Source: Rhyacophila brunnea
Lineage: Eukaryota; Arthropoda; Insecta; Trichoptera; Rhyacophilidae
Length of the DNA stretch: 64,000 bases
Assembly: GCA_022495005.1 (NCBI GenBank)
Contig: JAGYXB010000196.1
Coordinates: forward strand, 62,001-126,000
Reading direction: 5' to 3'
The notes under the pieces were generated by a model. It had not been told where the DNA came from, searched no databases, and was given only the letters and a program-made list of their open reading frames with translations. A program made the translations under genes and the position numbers. Each line of letters begins with the position of its first letter. Within the stretch, counting starts at the first letter, position 1. This document shows positions 22,201 to 37,200 of this stretch, piece by piece.

Positions 22201-25200
22201 CTAGCGCAAAGTGTTCAGCCAGTGTGTGCTTCCCGTAATCAGGTTATATGCGTGTGAAACATGGACCCTAAGTAAAAGGGAGATCCAGAAACTTAGAGTA
22301 GCATATCGTAGTATGGAGAGGTGCACGTTGGTCATAACGCGAAAGGACAAAAAGCGGAATGATTGGATAAGGAAACAGACAAGAGTTCGCTAAAAACTTC
22401 AAACGGAAATGGGCTGGCACATAGCTCTCGAAGAAGGGACAATCGCTAGAAAAATCTAGTCATCCAGTGCTACCCAAGAGGTGAAAAACGTCTGCAAGGT
22501 AGACCTAGAGGCTGCTGGATCGATGGAATGGTTAAGTTCTGCGGACGTACGTGGCAAAGCAACGCACATGACCGAGATAAGTGGAATCAGCTTGGAGAGG
22601 CCTTCATCCAGCAGGCTGATGATGATGATGATGATAATGATGATGATACGTAATATGTACCTAGGTCGGTACCTTGTCCGGAAATTTGTACGTATGCAGT
22701 TCGCCGTATCACACTTCACCGTAAAATATATGGTCGTATATTAAAGACCGTCCAACCTCTTTGTGTCGTATAGTAGGTACCTACTGAGATAAAATCCATG
22801 TCGAAATAAAACACGGTTCTTGTCGGTTTACAGGAAGCCAGCGGCAAATAAATTTTGAAAATAGCCGATATACTGGATTATTTGCTAGGTTAGGTTAGGA
22901 TCTAATAAAATTGGAACATTATTGTCTGCATTGTTACACGAAAAACGCGTAATTTTTTCATCTCGGTGCTATAGAGATGGCCGTATAGCATACGGACATC
23001 TCTTTCCGATGTAAATATGTAATACGTACAATTTACATGTTAACAGGTCAGTACTAGAACAGCAATGGCAAATACGTGGCACGCGTGCCCGACTTGGCAC
23101 GCTAAAAGTTTTTGACGGCACGTCAAAAAATAAATTCCTTTAATTTTTTATTATTCAATACAATTTTTTTTAAACTTGCAAAAGCATGCCTGATAATTTT
23201 ATATAATATGTTAAAAAAACTAGTAATCTCGTTGTTGACCATTTTTTTCTTCCACGTACTCGTGTGAAATTATTTTTTATTTTACAACGTTTTTATTAGC
23301 TCGTATTCTTGTTTGTCCGGTGCCAATGCATTCTTTTAATACTTTAGCCATCTTTAAGTAGAATTGAATTCATTTTCAGTTAATTCTGTTTTGTATCAAA
23401 AATTATTTCGGAAGAAATCCGTAATCCAATCCACTACACGTACGCTACTATGGAAATCAATATGAAATGTCAAAAAAACTGACATTTTAGTATTATTTCT
23501 ATCAAGTACAATTTTTTTTGATCGTTTAAGCTAGTCATGTCACGTTTATATGATTCAACAGAAAATTTAAAAACGTTGTATATAAAAAGTTCTTTTTATC
23601 TTGTAATTATTTTTATCTTAAGCCGCTTGATTTATAGATATGTCTTAAAATGAGGGAAATATAGTAAAAAAGTAAAACAGAAGGAGGTGAAATAAACACG
23701 TCCCTATGCTTAAATTATTATTTTAGTCATATAATATTATTGTAAAAGTCTGTGAAAATATTTTCATATGAACGAAGCAAAGGAGACAGAAACACATTAC
23801 GAAAGTTTGAAAATCTAAGGCAGACAGTAAGTTAGTACATCAATCGAGTCAGTTTAATTCGTGATCGCGATCTCGATTGAAGTATAATGATCAGCAGGGA
23901 CGCACCAAGCTGGGGTGTTAAGGCTATACCTCAGTTGAGGCACGGTCTAAAAAGATCGTGGCTAGACGATGCGCGGATTGCGGGTCGCGGGTGCAAATGA
24001 CGCGTGCCAAACGAAATATAATTAATTTGTCATATAAATCCAACATGCGTCCATTTAATGTTCTGTTTATTGTTCTATTAGTAACACTAATAATATATTC
24101 ATTGACATCTTTTCTTTTTCAAGTAAATGGGTAACGTTTTTAGTAATCTTTACACGATTTAAGAATTAATACCCCCGTCGCCATCACGAAACAAATTGAA
24201 GTGTTCCCAGCTCGACGTTCTCTCTCCGAATGCCAGCTAGTCCAAAATTTCGTCGCGCCTATAGTTGAAAATTATTTGCCGTTTCACTGATGTATCGTCT
24301 TAAGGTTGCGAAACACCAGGGCGGCAGTTAAATATAAAAGGTGTCTATATAGGCTATCTGTATTAATGGCACCCAACTCGAGCAAGTCAGCAGCTACGTC
24401 TATCTCGGACAGCAGGTGCCCATAGACGGACGCATGCACGATGAAATTGCTCGCAGAACAAAGCTGGGATGGAGTGCTTTCGGACGTCTTAATAGAATCT
24501 TCAAGAATGACCTACCATTATGTCTTAAGCGTAGGGTATTCAACCGATGTATGCTGCCCGTGCTCACGTATGGCTGCGAGACGTGGACCCTCAACACGAG
24601 AGATGTCCAAAGGCACAGCGAGGCATGGAGAGGTGTATGTTGGGCATCACGCGAAAGGACCATAAGAGAAACGAATGGGTTAGGAAGCAGACAAGAGTAC
24701 GCGATGTAATAGACGTTGCCAAACAGCTGAAATGGAGATGGGCGGGGCACATTGCTCGCCGAAAGGACGGCCGCTGGACAAATGCCGTCATCCAATGGTA
24801 CCCAAGGGACACGAAACGGCCACAGGGTCGCCCTAAAAGCCGCTGGATTGACGAATTGATAAAGTTCGGCGGAAATAGACACAGGACTGATAGAGTTGGA
24901 GGAAACTTGGGGAGGCCTTCATCCGGCTGATGATGCTATGAAAATGATCCCGCCGTTCCATAACAATGGCCCACATTTTCAAATTGTATTCAAATTGAAC
25001 GTCTAATGGAATGCCTGCCTTGTGACTAATCTAACTGCAAGGTGATCTGATGTGGACCCATCCCTGCGCAATGTATTGTTATCTTTGCTTATCAAATTTT
25101 ATGGTGAAAACAATGCTTTATTACTTGACAGATTCCTGAGAACTTATTAACATGTTGAATGTCCTCAATTACATTGAGATAAAACGATGAGTCTAGGTGC

Positions 25201-28200
25201 AATTAAGTAATAATGCCATCAAACTAAGTCAGTGTGTTTAAGAATCAACTTGGTATGTCCTCAAAAAAACCAGAAACTCGACGAAAGCGTAACTAAAGAA
25301 AGACTGACGCACACAAAATTGATTCACCAGCTATTTTTGATAAAGCCTAGTTCTACTACAGCAGGGGTGGCGAACCTATGGCACGCGAATGTTTTGTGTC
25401 GAAGAGAAAAATAATACATATAGGTATAACTTATATTTTTTCTACAAAATGTTTTACAAATACCTAAATATATATTATATAACTAGCTGACCCGGCAAAT
25501 GTTGTTCTGCCATATAAATTATGTATAGTGAATATTTTGGTTGTTAAATAAAAAATAACTAATGTATTGTAAGTGTGTGGGGATGGGATCTATGAAAGAA
25601 AGAGGAATGGAGCGCTGTAGACGATGACCGCCGATAAAAACAAAAAACACCAACCATTCATTTTCTCAATTCAATGTATTTCATTAAAGTAACGGACATA
25701 TTCATTGTTTGATCTCTTAAAAGTTAAATGTAAAGTGAAAAAAAGTAATATATTTTTTATCCTAAAGTAGGAAAATGAAATAAAACTTATATTTTTAAAT
25801 TAGCATTTGTGCGCAGATACTTTCATCAACAATTATCAATGTATGAAACCGAGACTTAAATAGAGTAAGTAGTTTATCAAAAAAATCTTTTTTAATGACT
25901 GCATTAATGCATTCGACAAATTCGAACGCATAATTTTTACTTCGCCAGCTTTCGGGAATATCTGTGTATTTAGAAACATGATTATGATTATCTTGTACAG
26001 AAAGCATACAAGCATTAAATTTTATTTTGATAGCCAATAGTACATTATCAATTAACACTTTGACTAGATCGCAACCAGATTTTTTTGCGCTCGGCAATCT
26101 CAGTCTTATTCTTTTATTTTTCGGGTGTTTCCGTTATCATTTTCAAACGTCCACCTCTTTACAAATTTTTCAATTTCGTAATAGCATCCCGGTGTACCTT
26201 TTGACTTAAATGCCTTTTTAAAAGATACAACCTCCATTCAATCCACTTCTTTCCAGACGTGAATTCTCCTTGCATATTTTCTGCGGAGCATATGATGCAT
26301 TTGATACAATCATCTGTTTCCGAATGAACAAAAATATATCACCAATTCTTACTTTTTTCGAATGCATTAGATGACATTTCTGTTTAGACGATTTCAGAGA
26401 GCCATTCCAATTTAAATTTATCGCAGGATTTCTTCTTAATGATCGCATTTGATATATCACATCCACTCCTTTTAGACGTTTTTAGGGGATATTTTTTCTA
26501 TAATTAATAAGTATAATTGTATTACTTATATGTAACTGTGCAAGCAATCGTATCATTCACTTGAATTTTTTGTTACTTACACTGAACACACCTGTAGTTG
26601 TTACTAAAATCTGGCAAAGGAAACTTTCTTTTACAAAATGTTTGTGTGAGGACTGTGCGGGAGATGAAGACATGTGTGCGGACATTGCTGACGACATATT
26701 CATAAACCAATATAATAATAAGAACATATTTTACGAGATATGAGCCAAAACGATATTTAAAACTGATTTATCACGTTAATGTTTCAGGAGTCGGTGTGGG
26801 CCAGTTGATAGCAGCATTTTGCATTGCGACCTACTACGTTTCCATCATGGGATTGACGCTGTTTTACCTGATTCAGTCGTTCAGCGCTCTGCTGCCGTGG
26901 TCAGTGTGCCAGGAAGAATGGGGAGACGATTGCTTCTCAGCGTCAGACAAAAACAATTCTGGCCACAATCTGAATAAAACTACCAGTACAGAATTGTATT
27001 TCTTGTAAGTTATCCAATATGCTGAAGAACAAATTATAATTATTATAATAATATGTACCTAATTAAAGGTTTTATAAGGGTTCATTATGAAACACGTACT
27101 AAAACCCTTCAACCCTTCCCAACACTTCTTCAAAATAACCTTTTACCTCAACTGTCTAAATTACGTAACATTCTTGAGACAAATAGATTGTTTTAAAATT
27201 ATCGATTTCGATTAGAGGTGAGATGGAAATACTGTCACCAATTTGTGTACTCATGTTTCGGATGAAACTACCCATACTAAGTATTTGTGGCCCAATAAAC
27301 TTATTCCAAAAAACCTTGTGATGATAATATCATCGCGAGTCGCTGTTCTGTACACTCGCCAGTTGGTAGACTTTCAACACTATTGACATTAAATGCGCAC
27401 GAACGAAATAGCACTTGAATATAGGTATATTTTAATTTATTAGTCTATTGCGTTCGAATTTATGAATAATAGGTCATAAATTTTGTGTCGCAGCACAGTG
27501 GTGAGATGACGCACAGGCTTGTTGTATACCGCTCAAAAAATGTTTAAAATTTTAAAAAAAATCACTGTTATTCATTTTTGTTAACAATAATATTGTAACC
27601 TAACAGAAAAACAACTCATAAATTAAAAATTGTATAATAAATGGGACTTTTCGACAAGCGGAGTTCAGCGTATTTTTAGCGATTATATTGAAGCCGATAC
27701 ACAGTCTGGAGTCGATACGTATTTTAAAATACTAATAATATGGAGTTGGGTTTAGTTTCAGTTGAGTATGAAACTTTTGTCGCATACGCGCGCCAAACGA
27801 TCTATATAGTATTCCAAATACGAGTAAGTATTTTGGAACAAGTTTATATACTAAGTATTTTTTTATACTGGTAGTAAGTATACTTAGTCTTTAAAATCGA
27901 CCAGTTTTCCCATATCTAATTTCGACATAATGTTCCTGTGGAAAGAAAATGTGTGTATATTGTATTTATTTTGTTTCGTCAAATTTTCTAAAACAGTAGA
28001 CAACTCGTCAGATTATAATATCAAACCTGTTTGTGATTTTTACAGGAAAGAAGTATTGAATGAATTTGATGACATCAACAGTGGAATAGGTTAGTTAATG
28101 TTAATTCACTATGTGAAATAAAAATATGAATATTTTTCGATGTGCGGCAGTGGCAAGGGGTTGAAATTAGGCTTTTAAGATTCAACATAAATAATGCACA

Positions 28201-31200
28201 CTAAACTTTGTCAGTCATACTTATTTGTTTTCATTGAATTAAGAATAAAATTTGCAGAAGATGCTGGTTAGTTTTTTTTAAATCAAATTAAACCCTGCCT
28301 AAACCAAACCATAATAGTTTTGATATTTTATGAACGATCCGATAAAATAGTGCACATTTTTTCAGTCGTACTTCTTTGTTTTTGTTGAATTAAGAATACA
28401 TAATATTATAGATGGTGTTGGATAGTTTTTTTAAATTCATTAAGCCCATTCGATTCGGTTCGATTCCCGGTCAGGACACAATATTTATGTGATTTTCTCA
28501 AAGCCTGGGTGTTTGTGATTGTTCAAAATTACTAGCAACCACCTTGTACGAAAAAGCAAGGACATATTTATTAATAATTCAAAAAAAAAATAGATATTTT
28601 ATAAATAAACGAATATTTCTTGACTAGTATCTACTATGGCTTCGATAAGGCAGAGTTGAATTGAATTTTAAAAATTAACAAACACTATCTAACGTTGTAG
28701 TCTTAGTTCAATTAAAACAAATGCATTTGACCGACAAAATTTAGTATATGTCGGATCTACGATATACGACAGTCTACCTCCATCCTTCATCACTAGTGTG
28801 CGGAATATACCACTAAATACATATTATGACTATGGTCAAACATGTATACCATGTCACTTACGAATGTTCTATCACTCATTCACGAAGAGAGAAGAAAGTG
28901 ATAATGATATTCATCTTCGCGGGGTAAAAAGCTACCCTGTGGGTACTATAGGTTTGTCAGCTTTGACTTCAGTTGATTTCATTGCTTAGCTTTTAATAAG
29001 TGTAATTTATCAAACATGGATGACGTCAATTTAATGCACTGTATATTTTTCTTAATTTCAGGAATACCAAATTGGCGATTAACATTGTGTCTGTTGGCAG
29101 CGTGGATTGGAGTATTCTGCGTTATGATGAGAGGAGTCAAGAGTTCTGGAAAAGCGTCTTACTTCTTGGCTCTGTTTCCTTATGTCATCATGTTCACGCT
29201 CCTCATTAGGTGAGCTCTAAAAATCACATTCTATTTCGATAACACAATATATTTAAACACTTTTCGTCTGCCGGGCTTCAAATCATTCTTAGGAGTTGAA
29301 AACGAATGCAGAATTGCTCAAGTAGTTAGCTACATAAGTATTTAAATTCTACTTCACATAAAAACGATCCAAAGATCCATCTTGTACAAAACTTGATTCT
29401 TTACGTTTGTCTTTGTGGATTATAAACGCAGCAGACCAGAAAAGAATCGATGCTTTAAGATGTGGTTATCGAGGCGTGTGCTCGGGTGCCCTTGAACTGT
29501 CAGGACTAGAGATGGGAAAACTGGTCGATTTTGAAGACTAAGTATACCTACTTACTACCAGTATAAAAAAATACTTAGTATATAAACTTGTTCCAAAATA
29601 CTTACTAGTATTTGGAATACTATATAGATCGTTTGGCGACAAAAGTTTCATACTCAACTGAAACTAACACCAACTCCATATTGTTAGTATTTTAAAATAG
29701 TGTCGGCTCAGGGAACTCAGTTTGTGTATCGGCTACAATATAATCGCTAAAAATACGCTGAGCTCCGCTTGTCTAAAAGTCCCATTTATTATAAAATTTT
29801 AAATTTATGAGTTGTTTTTCTGTACCTAATGTTACAATATTATTGTTAACAAAAATGAATAACGGTATTTTTTTTAAATTTTAAACATGTTTTGAGCGGT
29901 ATATAACAAGCCTAAGCCTGTGCGTCATCTCACCACTGTGCTGCAACACAAAATGTATGACCTATTATTATTCATACTAATAAATTAAAATATACCTATA
30001 TTCAAGTGATATTTCGTTCGTCCGCATTTAATGTAAATAGTGTTGAAAGTCTACAACTGGCGAGTGCACAAAACAGCGACTCGCGATGATATCATCACAA
30101 GTTCATCACAAGTTCATCACTAGTATGGGTAGTTTCATCCGAAACTTGAATACACAAACTGGTGACAGTATTTCCAACTCACCTCTAGTCAGGACTCAGG
30201 GCTACCAACAAATCCATCCATAAGGGGTAAGGATAAAATGCCGACTCTTAACTATCTGTTCGAGACAAATTCTTCAGTTCTTTGACTATGCTATTGGGGG
30301 AAGGGGGAGGTTAGAGACGGATAATATATTATAAAAAGTGATTATGGTTAGTAGTGTGATTGTTATAAGAGGAATAGGAAGAAGAACTATACGCAGGATT
30401 GATCAAGTAAAAAAAAAAATTACAGAAACTTCATTGGTGTTAGCAATCTGCACAGATAAGTCCAAAAATAGCTGCAGGAGAATCGTAAACAGAAGAGGAT
30501 CTGCTCATGAAGACCGCGATCCTCATCATTATTTTATATGATTTACCAAATAGAATTGGCGGTTAAATTCTCATAGATTTAATGCGTACACAATCTCTGA
30601 CAGTTCGTACGGTGTGTTAATATTATATGATATGCAGCCAATGGGGTTTTATATCGTTATGGTGCAGTCTTGTCCAAACTGAAGGTGGATAGTGTACGAT
30701 TTTCACTAATTATAAGGGCGTATCCACCTTGAGCGCAATTAAAAAATCAAACCGCACCGCCAATATCAATCTCCTATCATTGCAACTCCTTCCAAGTGAG
30801 CCGCCAGTTGGGGACTGCAATACATTGGAGATCATCTTTCATTCCGTCCAGCCACCGGAGTAATGGACCCTTCGGCTTTGCAGCTGCGATGACAATGCTT
30901 CGTCCATTATAATACCACGTCCCGCCCTCAGAGTCTCTTTTTTAGTCATCACTTGTAGTGTGTAAATGAAGATATGTGAAAAAAGATCCTTTATATTTTT
31001 AGAGCAGTAACTTTGGAAGGAGCAGTTGATGGAATTATATTCTTTATCACACCAGATTGGAGTCAGCTTTATAATCCGCAGGTAACAATCCTTTCCAAAT
31101 TCTTACTATTCGTACTAGTGACTAGGCCAAGGTGGGTGCACTTCTTTACACTTGCGAATATGTACGTATATAATATAATTGCGTATATTCAGTATTGAAT

Positions 31201-34200
31201 AAAAATAAGTCAATAAAACAACACGGTCGTGGAAAAATCCTGATGCATCATCATGAGTAGAGTTGGGTATTTCCCGAGAAAATCTCAATCTCGAGATTCG
31301 GGATTTCCAGAAAAGAATTCTCGAGAATTCTCGAGATATCTCGAAAATTTAAAAAAAAATCCTAAAATCAGTGTAAAAACAGACAAATTCAAAAAAAATG
31401 TTTTTATTTACGTAAGAAGACAAACAAAAAAAGAAGTAGGAAAACGAAAATTATTCATAACATTATTTAATAAAATAGAATTTCAAAAAACATAGACTAT
31501 CAATGGCTACGTCTGACAATCACCTACGCTTTTGAGACACAAAATTCCCTGATGTTGAAAAATTGCGCTCATTTTGAGTCGACGTTGGCATAATTGTGTT
31601 TGATGGCCCGTTCAGTTTCATTTAATTAATATTTTTTTAAATTAATATCTATTTGATAATAAAGAAATCCCGAATCTGTAGAAAAGATTCTCGAGATCCG
31701 GGATTTCCCGAAATGTTAAGAATTTCAATTCTCGAGAATTCCCGTCGGGAAATTCCCGAAACCCAACTCTAATCATGAGCACAGTACCTACATCCAAAAA
31801 AGTTTGATCATTCCTGAAACAGAAAATGATTAAAAAAAACTTCTACAAAACGTTTTTTATGGCTAGAGATAGTTAAAAAATGTATTAACAGGCATCCACG
31901 ATGGCATAGTGGCTAACACGTCGCGTCGGTGTGTTGTGGGTCTGGCACACATATTGTTTTTCAATGTGTGTTTGGAGTCGAAGTATGGACCTACTAGGTT
32001 AAGCAAGTGGCTAACATCTATTTCTCGTAATTAGGGATTCCAATCCCGGGATCCCGAGCTGTTTTCGGTACCTATGAATCCCGGGATTGATAAACATAAT
32101 CCCGAAACTTTCGGGATTGATTTTTTTATCATTTTTTTATGGAAAATAAAATAAAAACGAAAATATAACAGAAAAAATACTTTTAATAACAAATAACTAC
32201 ATTAGAAATAAACTGAGTTTGAATGAAGTTTGATTTATACCCATATGTAAGTTGCAGATTCATTTTATTTTTTCACATATATAAATAAAAATGAGAAAGA
32301 TTGGACAAAAACAATGCTTAGCACTATTAACAAAGTAATTCCACCATGGTCTCATACGTTTTACGCCATAAGCCATAAGTACACTATGATTTGCTTTACT
32401 ATTTTAAATCTCGCTAACCCATTCATTAAGTCTTTACTATCAGAAACAGCAACCTCATATTAAATTCACATTATTATTTATATTACAATATTATTTACTC
32501 CATTAAACTTATGTATTTCCAATGTTGAACGTATACAATATTAACAATAAATGTCTTAAATAGTATAAATTATACTAGATTTATTTATGACCGATTTTAT
32601 CAATGTTATTTGTAAATATAAAAATTTTATATTAACAATAGAAAAATTGCCAATTCCGGGACCAGTCCCGGGATCCCGGGATTGTCAAATTGTAATCCCG
32701 AAATTCCGGGATCAGAATTTTAGCTCGGGATTGTATTCCCTACTCGTAATCAAATAAAAAATCTATTAAGACAACCTCTACTCTGTGGAGCCTCAATATA
32801 TATATATATATATTATATATTCACAATGACTTGTTTCAAAATACCTACATGATTTATTAATCATTCCAGGTGTGGTATGCTGCGGTTACCCAAGTCTTCT
32901 TCTCTCTGTCAGTCTGCATTGGAGCAATCATCATGTACTCGTCATATAATAACTTCACCCATAATGTGTACAGGTAACCATTTTCATAGCATTCTTATAC
33001 ATTATTCATTAATAATTACAAGATAAAAAGAACTTTTTATATACAACGTTTTTAAATTTTCTGTTCAATCATTATGCTCAATATGCTCAAACTTGTACTT
33101 GATATGAAGTAAATAAAAAACAAACAAACAAACAAATATAGAATACTGAAATGTCATTTTGATTTCCATAGTAACGCAAGTATTTATTATTAATTTAGTT
33201 GCTAGGACCACCCCCTTAGCAACCAATAATAGTGGATTGGATTACGGATTTCTTCCGAAATAACTTTTCATACAAAACAGAATTAACTGAAAATGAATTC
33301 AATTCTACTTAAAGATGGCTAAAAGTATTAAAAGTATGCTTTGGCATCGTGTTCTGATATATTCTAAAAGTTTCAAATGTCTAGCTAGTCGGTAAGTTAG
33401 TTAAAAATCGATTGCAAGATTTGTACTGGATAAACAACCATCGGACAAAATAATAAGAATACGCGCTAATAAAAACGTTGTAATAATAAAATACAAAGAC
33501 ATCAGCAGCAACATGTCAAGGAAAATTACCCCTCTTATGCAGCCTCAAAATGTTGCCCCCTATTGCAGTCTTAAATAATTATTTGTCAACGGGGCTGGAT
33601 TTACCAGTTAGCTAAGGGCCCCTTAAATTGATAAGGGCTCCGAAGATGTTTATGAAAAAACCTTCTGACTGACGAATGAGCTGCTTCCACGTGAATTAAT
33701 TCGCAGGGTCGCAACGCTCGACAAAAGTGGGTAGCTATTTTTAATAAAATATAAGTACTATTATAATTTCCCTACAACATACGTAATGAAGTGGTTTCAA
33801 TATGCAAATTGTACGTAAACATTTAACCGTATCACAGTTCGCCGTGAGCTTTCATATCGGAAAGAGATGACCGCATACTATACGGTCTCCAATTTTATTA
33901 GATTCAATATGAACATTAATTCAATTTTCATATCTAATTTTGGCAAAAATCATGAAGCCAAGAATGAAAACCTAACCTAACCCAACAAATAATCCAGTAT
34001 ATCTGCTATTTTCAAAATTTGTTTACTGCTGGCTTCCTGTAAACCGACAAGAACCGTGTTTTATTTAGACGTGGATTTTATGTCAGTACTGTACGACCCA
34101 AAGAGGTTGGATGGTCTTTAATATACGGCCATATATTTCTGATTACAATTATCAATCGAGAGGGTACAGAAGAAATTCTTGAGACTCCTTTACTTGAGGT

Positions 34201-37200
34201 TGTATGGATACTATCCGTGGCTTTATCCAAATGGCTTTCTCTTAGGCATGCTTACATACTGCAGTCTGCAATTTAGAAGAAATCTTTATTTAGCTACGTA
34301 TTTTTTTCGACTTATGCGAGGTATAAATGAGAACTCTGCCATTCTGGGCAGTGTTGACCTGTGTGTCCCTGATAACTATCTTAGAAATAGAGAACATCAA
34401 TTGTTTATTCTCCCAAGGTGCAGAACCAACCTGCCACTGGTAATGCCAATTGGGAGGGCGATAACTATGTTCAACGAAATTGCTTCGGGTGTTGATATAT
34501 TCCACCTACGTGAGGATGAGTATAGGTGGACGTTATTTTATAAATTTTAAAATAGGGTCTGCTTAACTCATCCGGTGTATTTCCATGTACCTATATAATT
34601 AATATTTTTGTATGTACATATTTGTTTAAATAACATATTATCTATCTCTTTTTATGTCATGTTGTGAACGTCTTAAACTTATAATTTGTAATGTCCACAA
34701 TATGTAAAAATAAATAAATTGAAAATTGAAATTGAAAAATACAACATTTCACGGTGAAGTGTGATACGACGAACTTCATACGTACCTACAAGTTTCCGGA
34801 CACGAATGAAGTATGCTACAACGCTTAAATGGTGATAGACCGGACGCATAGATAGTATACAGATTATTCAATGGACGAATGCGATGACCTAGTGATACTC
34901 GAGGGCATAAAAGGCCAGGTACGTTGCAGTTACGAAACATTAAGGTTCGCTAGAATTACCTGACAGTGAAGAACAAAGAACCGAGAAGAGTAGTTTAAGC
35001 TTGATGAGGTCTTCGTTTAGCAGTGTATTAAACATACTGATGATATTGATAATACAAATCAGACATGATTGCTTGTTTTATTTTAGCAATACAAGTTCAA
35101 CAAACGATACAGCTTAATGCTAACATTAATTTTTCAATTGTGGTAAAACCGTTTATTTTACCAAACATCTCTATGTATAAACATTTTTTGCGTAGAATTT
35201 AACGATCTTTGTCTGTTGTTTAAATAAAATTTATGTATGGATATCGGTTAGGGAAATATTACGCAAAAACCGTTTTTGGCCGCCAGTTTACCAAGATGGC
35301 TTCGTTTGCCCAAGATGCCAATATGGCAGCAGAGAGATTCGTAAGCAGCGTAAAAATGAGTCGGAATCGATCAAAAAAACCTTTGATACTCGACAATAAT
35401 TATTATGTCCCTCCCCTTTAGCGACCAGTATAATAATTATGAAATCGTTTTCCTTTGGAATACTCTTGATCAACTATATACATTTTCCTGATGCTTAGTT
35501 TAATTTTCTGGTTATCCAGGGACGCGATGATAGTCACAACCATTGATACGTTCACCAGCCTGTTGGCAGGTTTCACCATATTCTCAATCCTGGGAAACCT
35601 AGCACACGAAAAGGGAGTAAAAGATATTCGGGATGTCATCGGAACTGGAGGTGCCAGTTTGGCATTCATATCATACCCTGATGCTATTTCAAAGTTCGAG
35701 TGGGTACCACAGGTAAGGACATTTACGTTTATTTTGAATTGTTCATATTTTTTGTGATCCGTGAGAAAATCGTCTCAACTGGGATAATGGTCGCAACACA
35801 AACAAAGGCCCCTCCAAACCAACTCACCCCGCAGCATACTCAGTCTTAATCGAGCCTACCACGAGACCCTACGTTTGGATGTGAAGAATCAGCAGTTGTT
35901 TACGCCTGGAAATGTCTCAGGAGCAGATACCCAAGTCAAGTGAGCTTTTACTGAATAAATAATACAATAATAAAATAAGGAAAATAAAAGTACATGGTAG
36001 CACTCAGAGTGAACTAGGTTGATAGACTCTATCTTAAAACTCATAAAACAACGTCCACCTAAATTCATCCTCACGTAAAAGGAACATATCAATATCCGAA
36101 TGAAACTTCTGCACATTCATCGATGCAACATTTTGCTAATCTACCTGCTTTGTGAATGACAAAATCACATCGACATATTCGACGGGTTGCTGTTCAACGG
36201 TTCTCTAAGCTCTTAAGTCGAAACCTTTGAATCTTGGTAAAATTCCTTGTCTCACACTAGTGACGTCCCTATGCAGCCCCATATTGCCGCCCCATTTTTG
36301 TATACAGTATTTTTTATCATCTTTTCATTAGTAAAAAAATAATATTATATAGATACCACTAAAACATACAACATTAAATTCAAAAATATTTTTCCTCAAT
36401 AGTGGGGATTTTTTGACATTGGTAATACTGTGGCTTCATACATGTAATTTTTGCTATACCTACATTAATTTTCTGTCTTTAGGAATTAAGGGTTAATCCG
36501 TGTCGCTTTTCTTCTTCACAAAACTTGCCAATTGTAATGTAATGATATTTTTAGATTGTGATTGCAAAGGTTTAGACTTTATTAAATCGATAATCGATGA
36601 CGGCTACAGATTAAAATCGTGAACCAGAAGCGGTAGGTGGGATGCTCTGTAAGAGGGGTGCATCTTTAGTTTCGACGGTCAACGCAATTTCCGTGCGGAG
36701 CACGTAATAAGTCAGACTGTATTATTATTGGCAAATCTGCACGTGTCGTTTCTGATCACCAAGGACGTCGAAGGCAAAGGAAGTAAACTACACATCGCGA
36801 ACTCGACAAAAAATACAGTCCTGTTAAACCTAATTAATACATTTTGCTTCTAAACAGTGAGCTGACTTTTTTATCCTCCCTATTTTACCCTCGAAGGGCG
36901 GCAAATCGAGGAGAATCATTTAGCATAATTATATAGAAGTAGTTAACTAAACTTAGTAATGACTTTATAAATACGAATGTAGAGCAGAGACGATCATTGG
37001 ACATTGGAATTGTAGATTGGAGATATTTTCGTTATTTACTAAGTTTAAGTAGCTATTTCCACATACCTATACCAAATGATTCTCCTCGAATTGCCGCCTT
37101 TCGAGTAACTGCCACCCCCAAGCGACGCTCAATCGGCCTAGCCCTACATGACGTCACTGCTCACAGCTATACAGAACCTTTACGTTCATAAATAAAAACA

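Noticed and set aside
24400..24882. 160-codon minus-strand open frame
   Set aside because: It is antisense to the RTE C-terminal domain on the plus strand, which has the recognisable motifs. The 41.9-42.4 kb plus-strand frames are the same kind of shadow.
34290..34505. 71-codon minus-strand frame
   Set aside because: It is the complement of the Jockey-like C-terminal domain on the plus strand.
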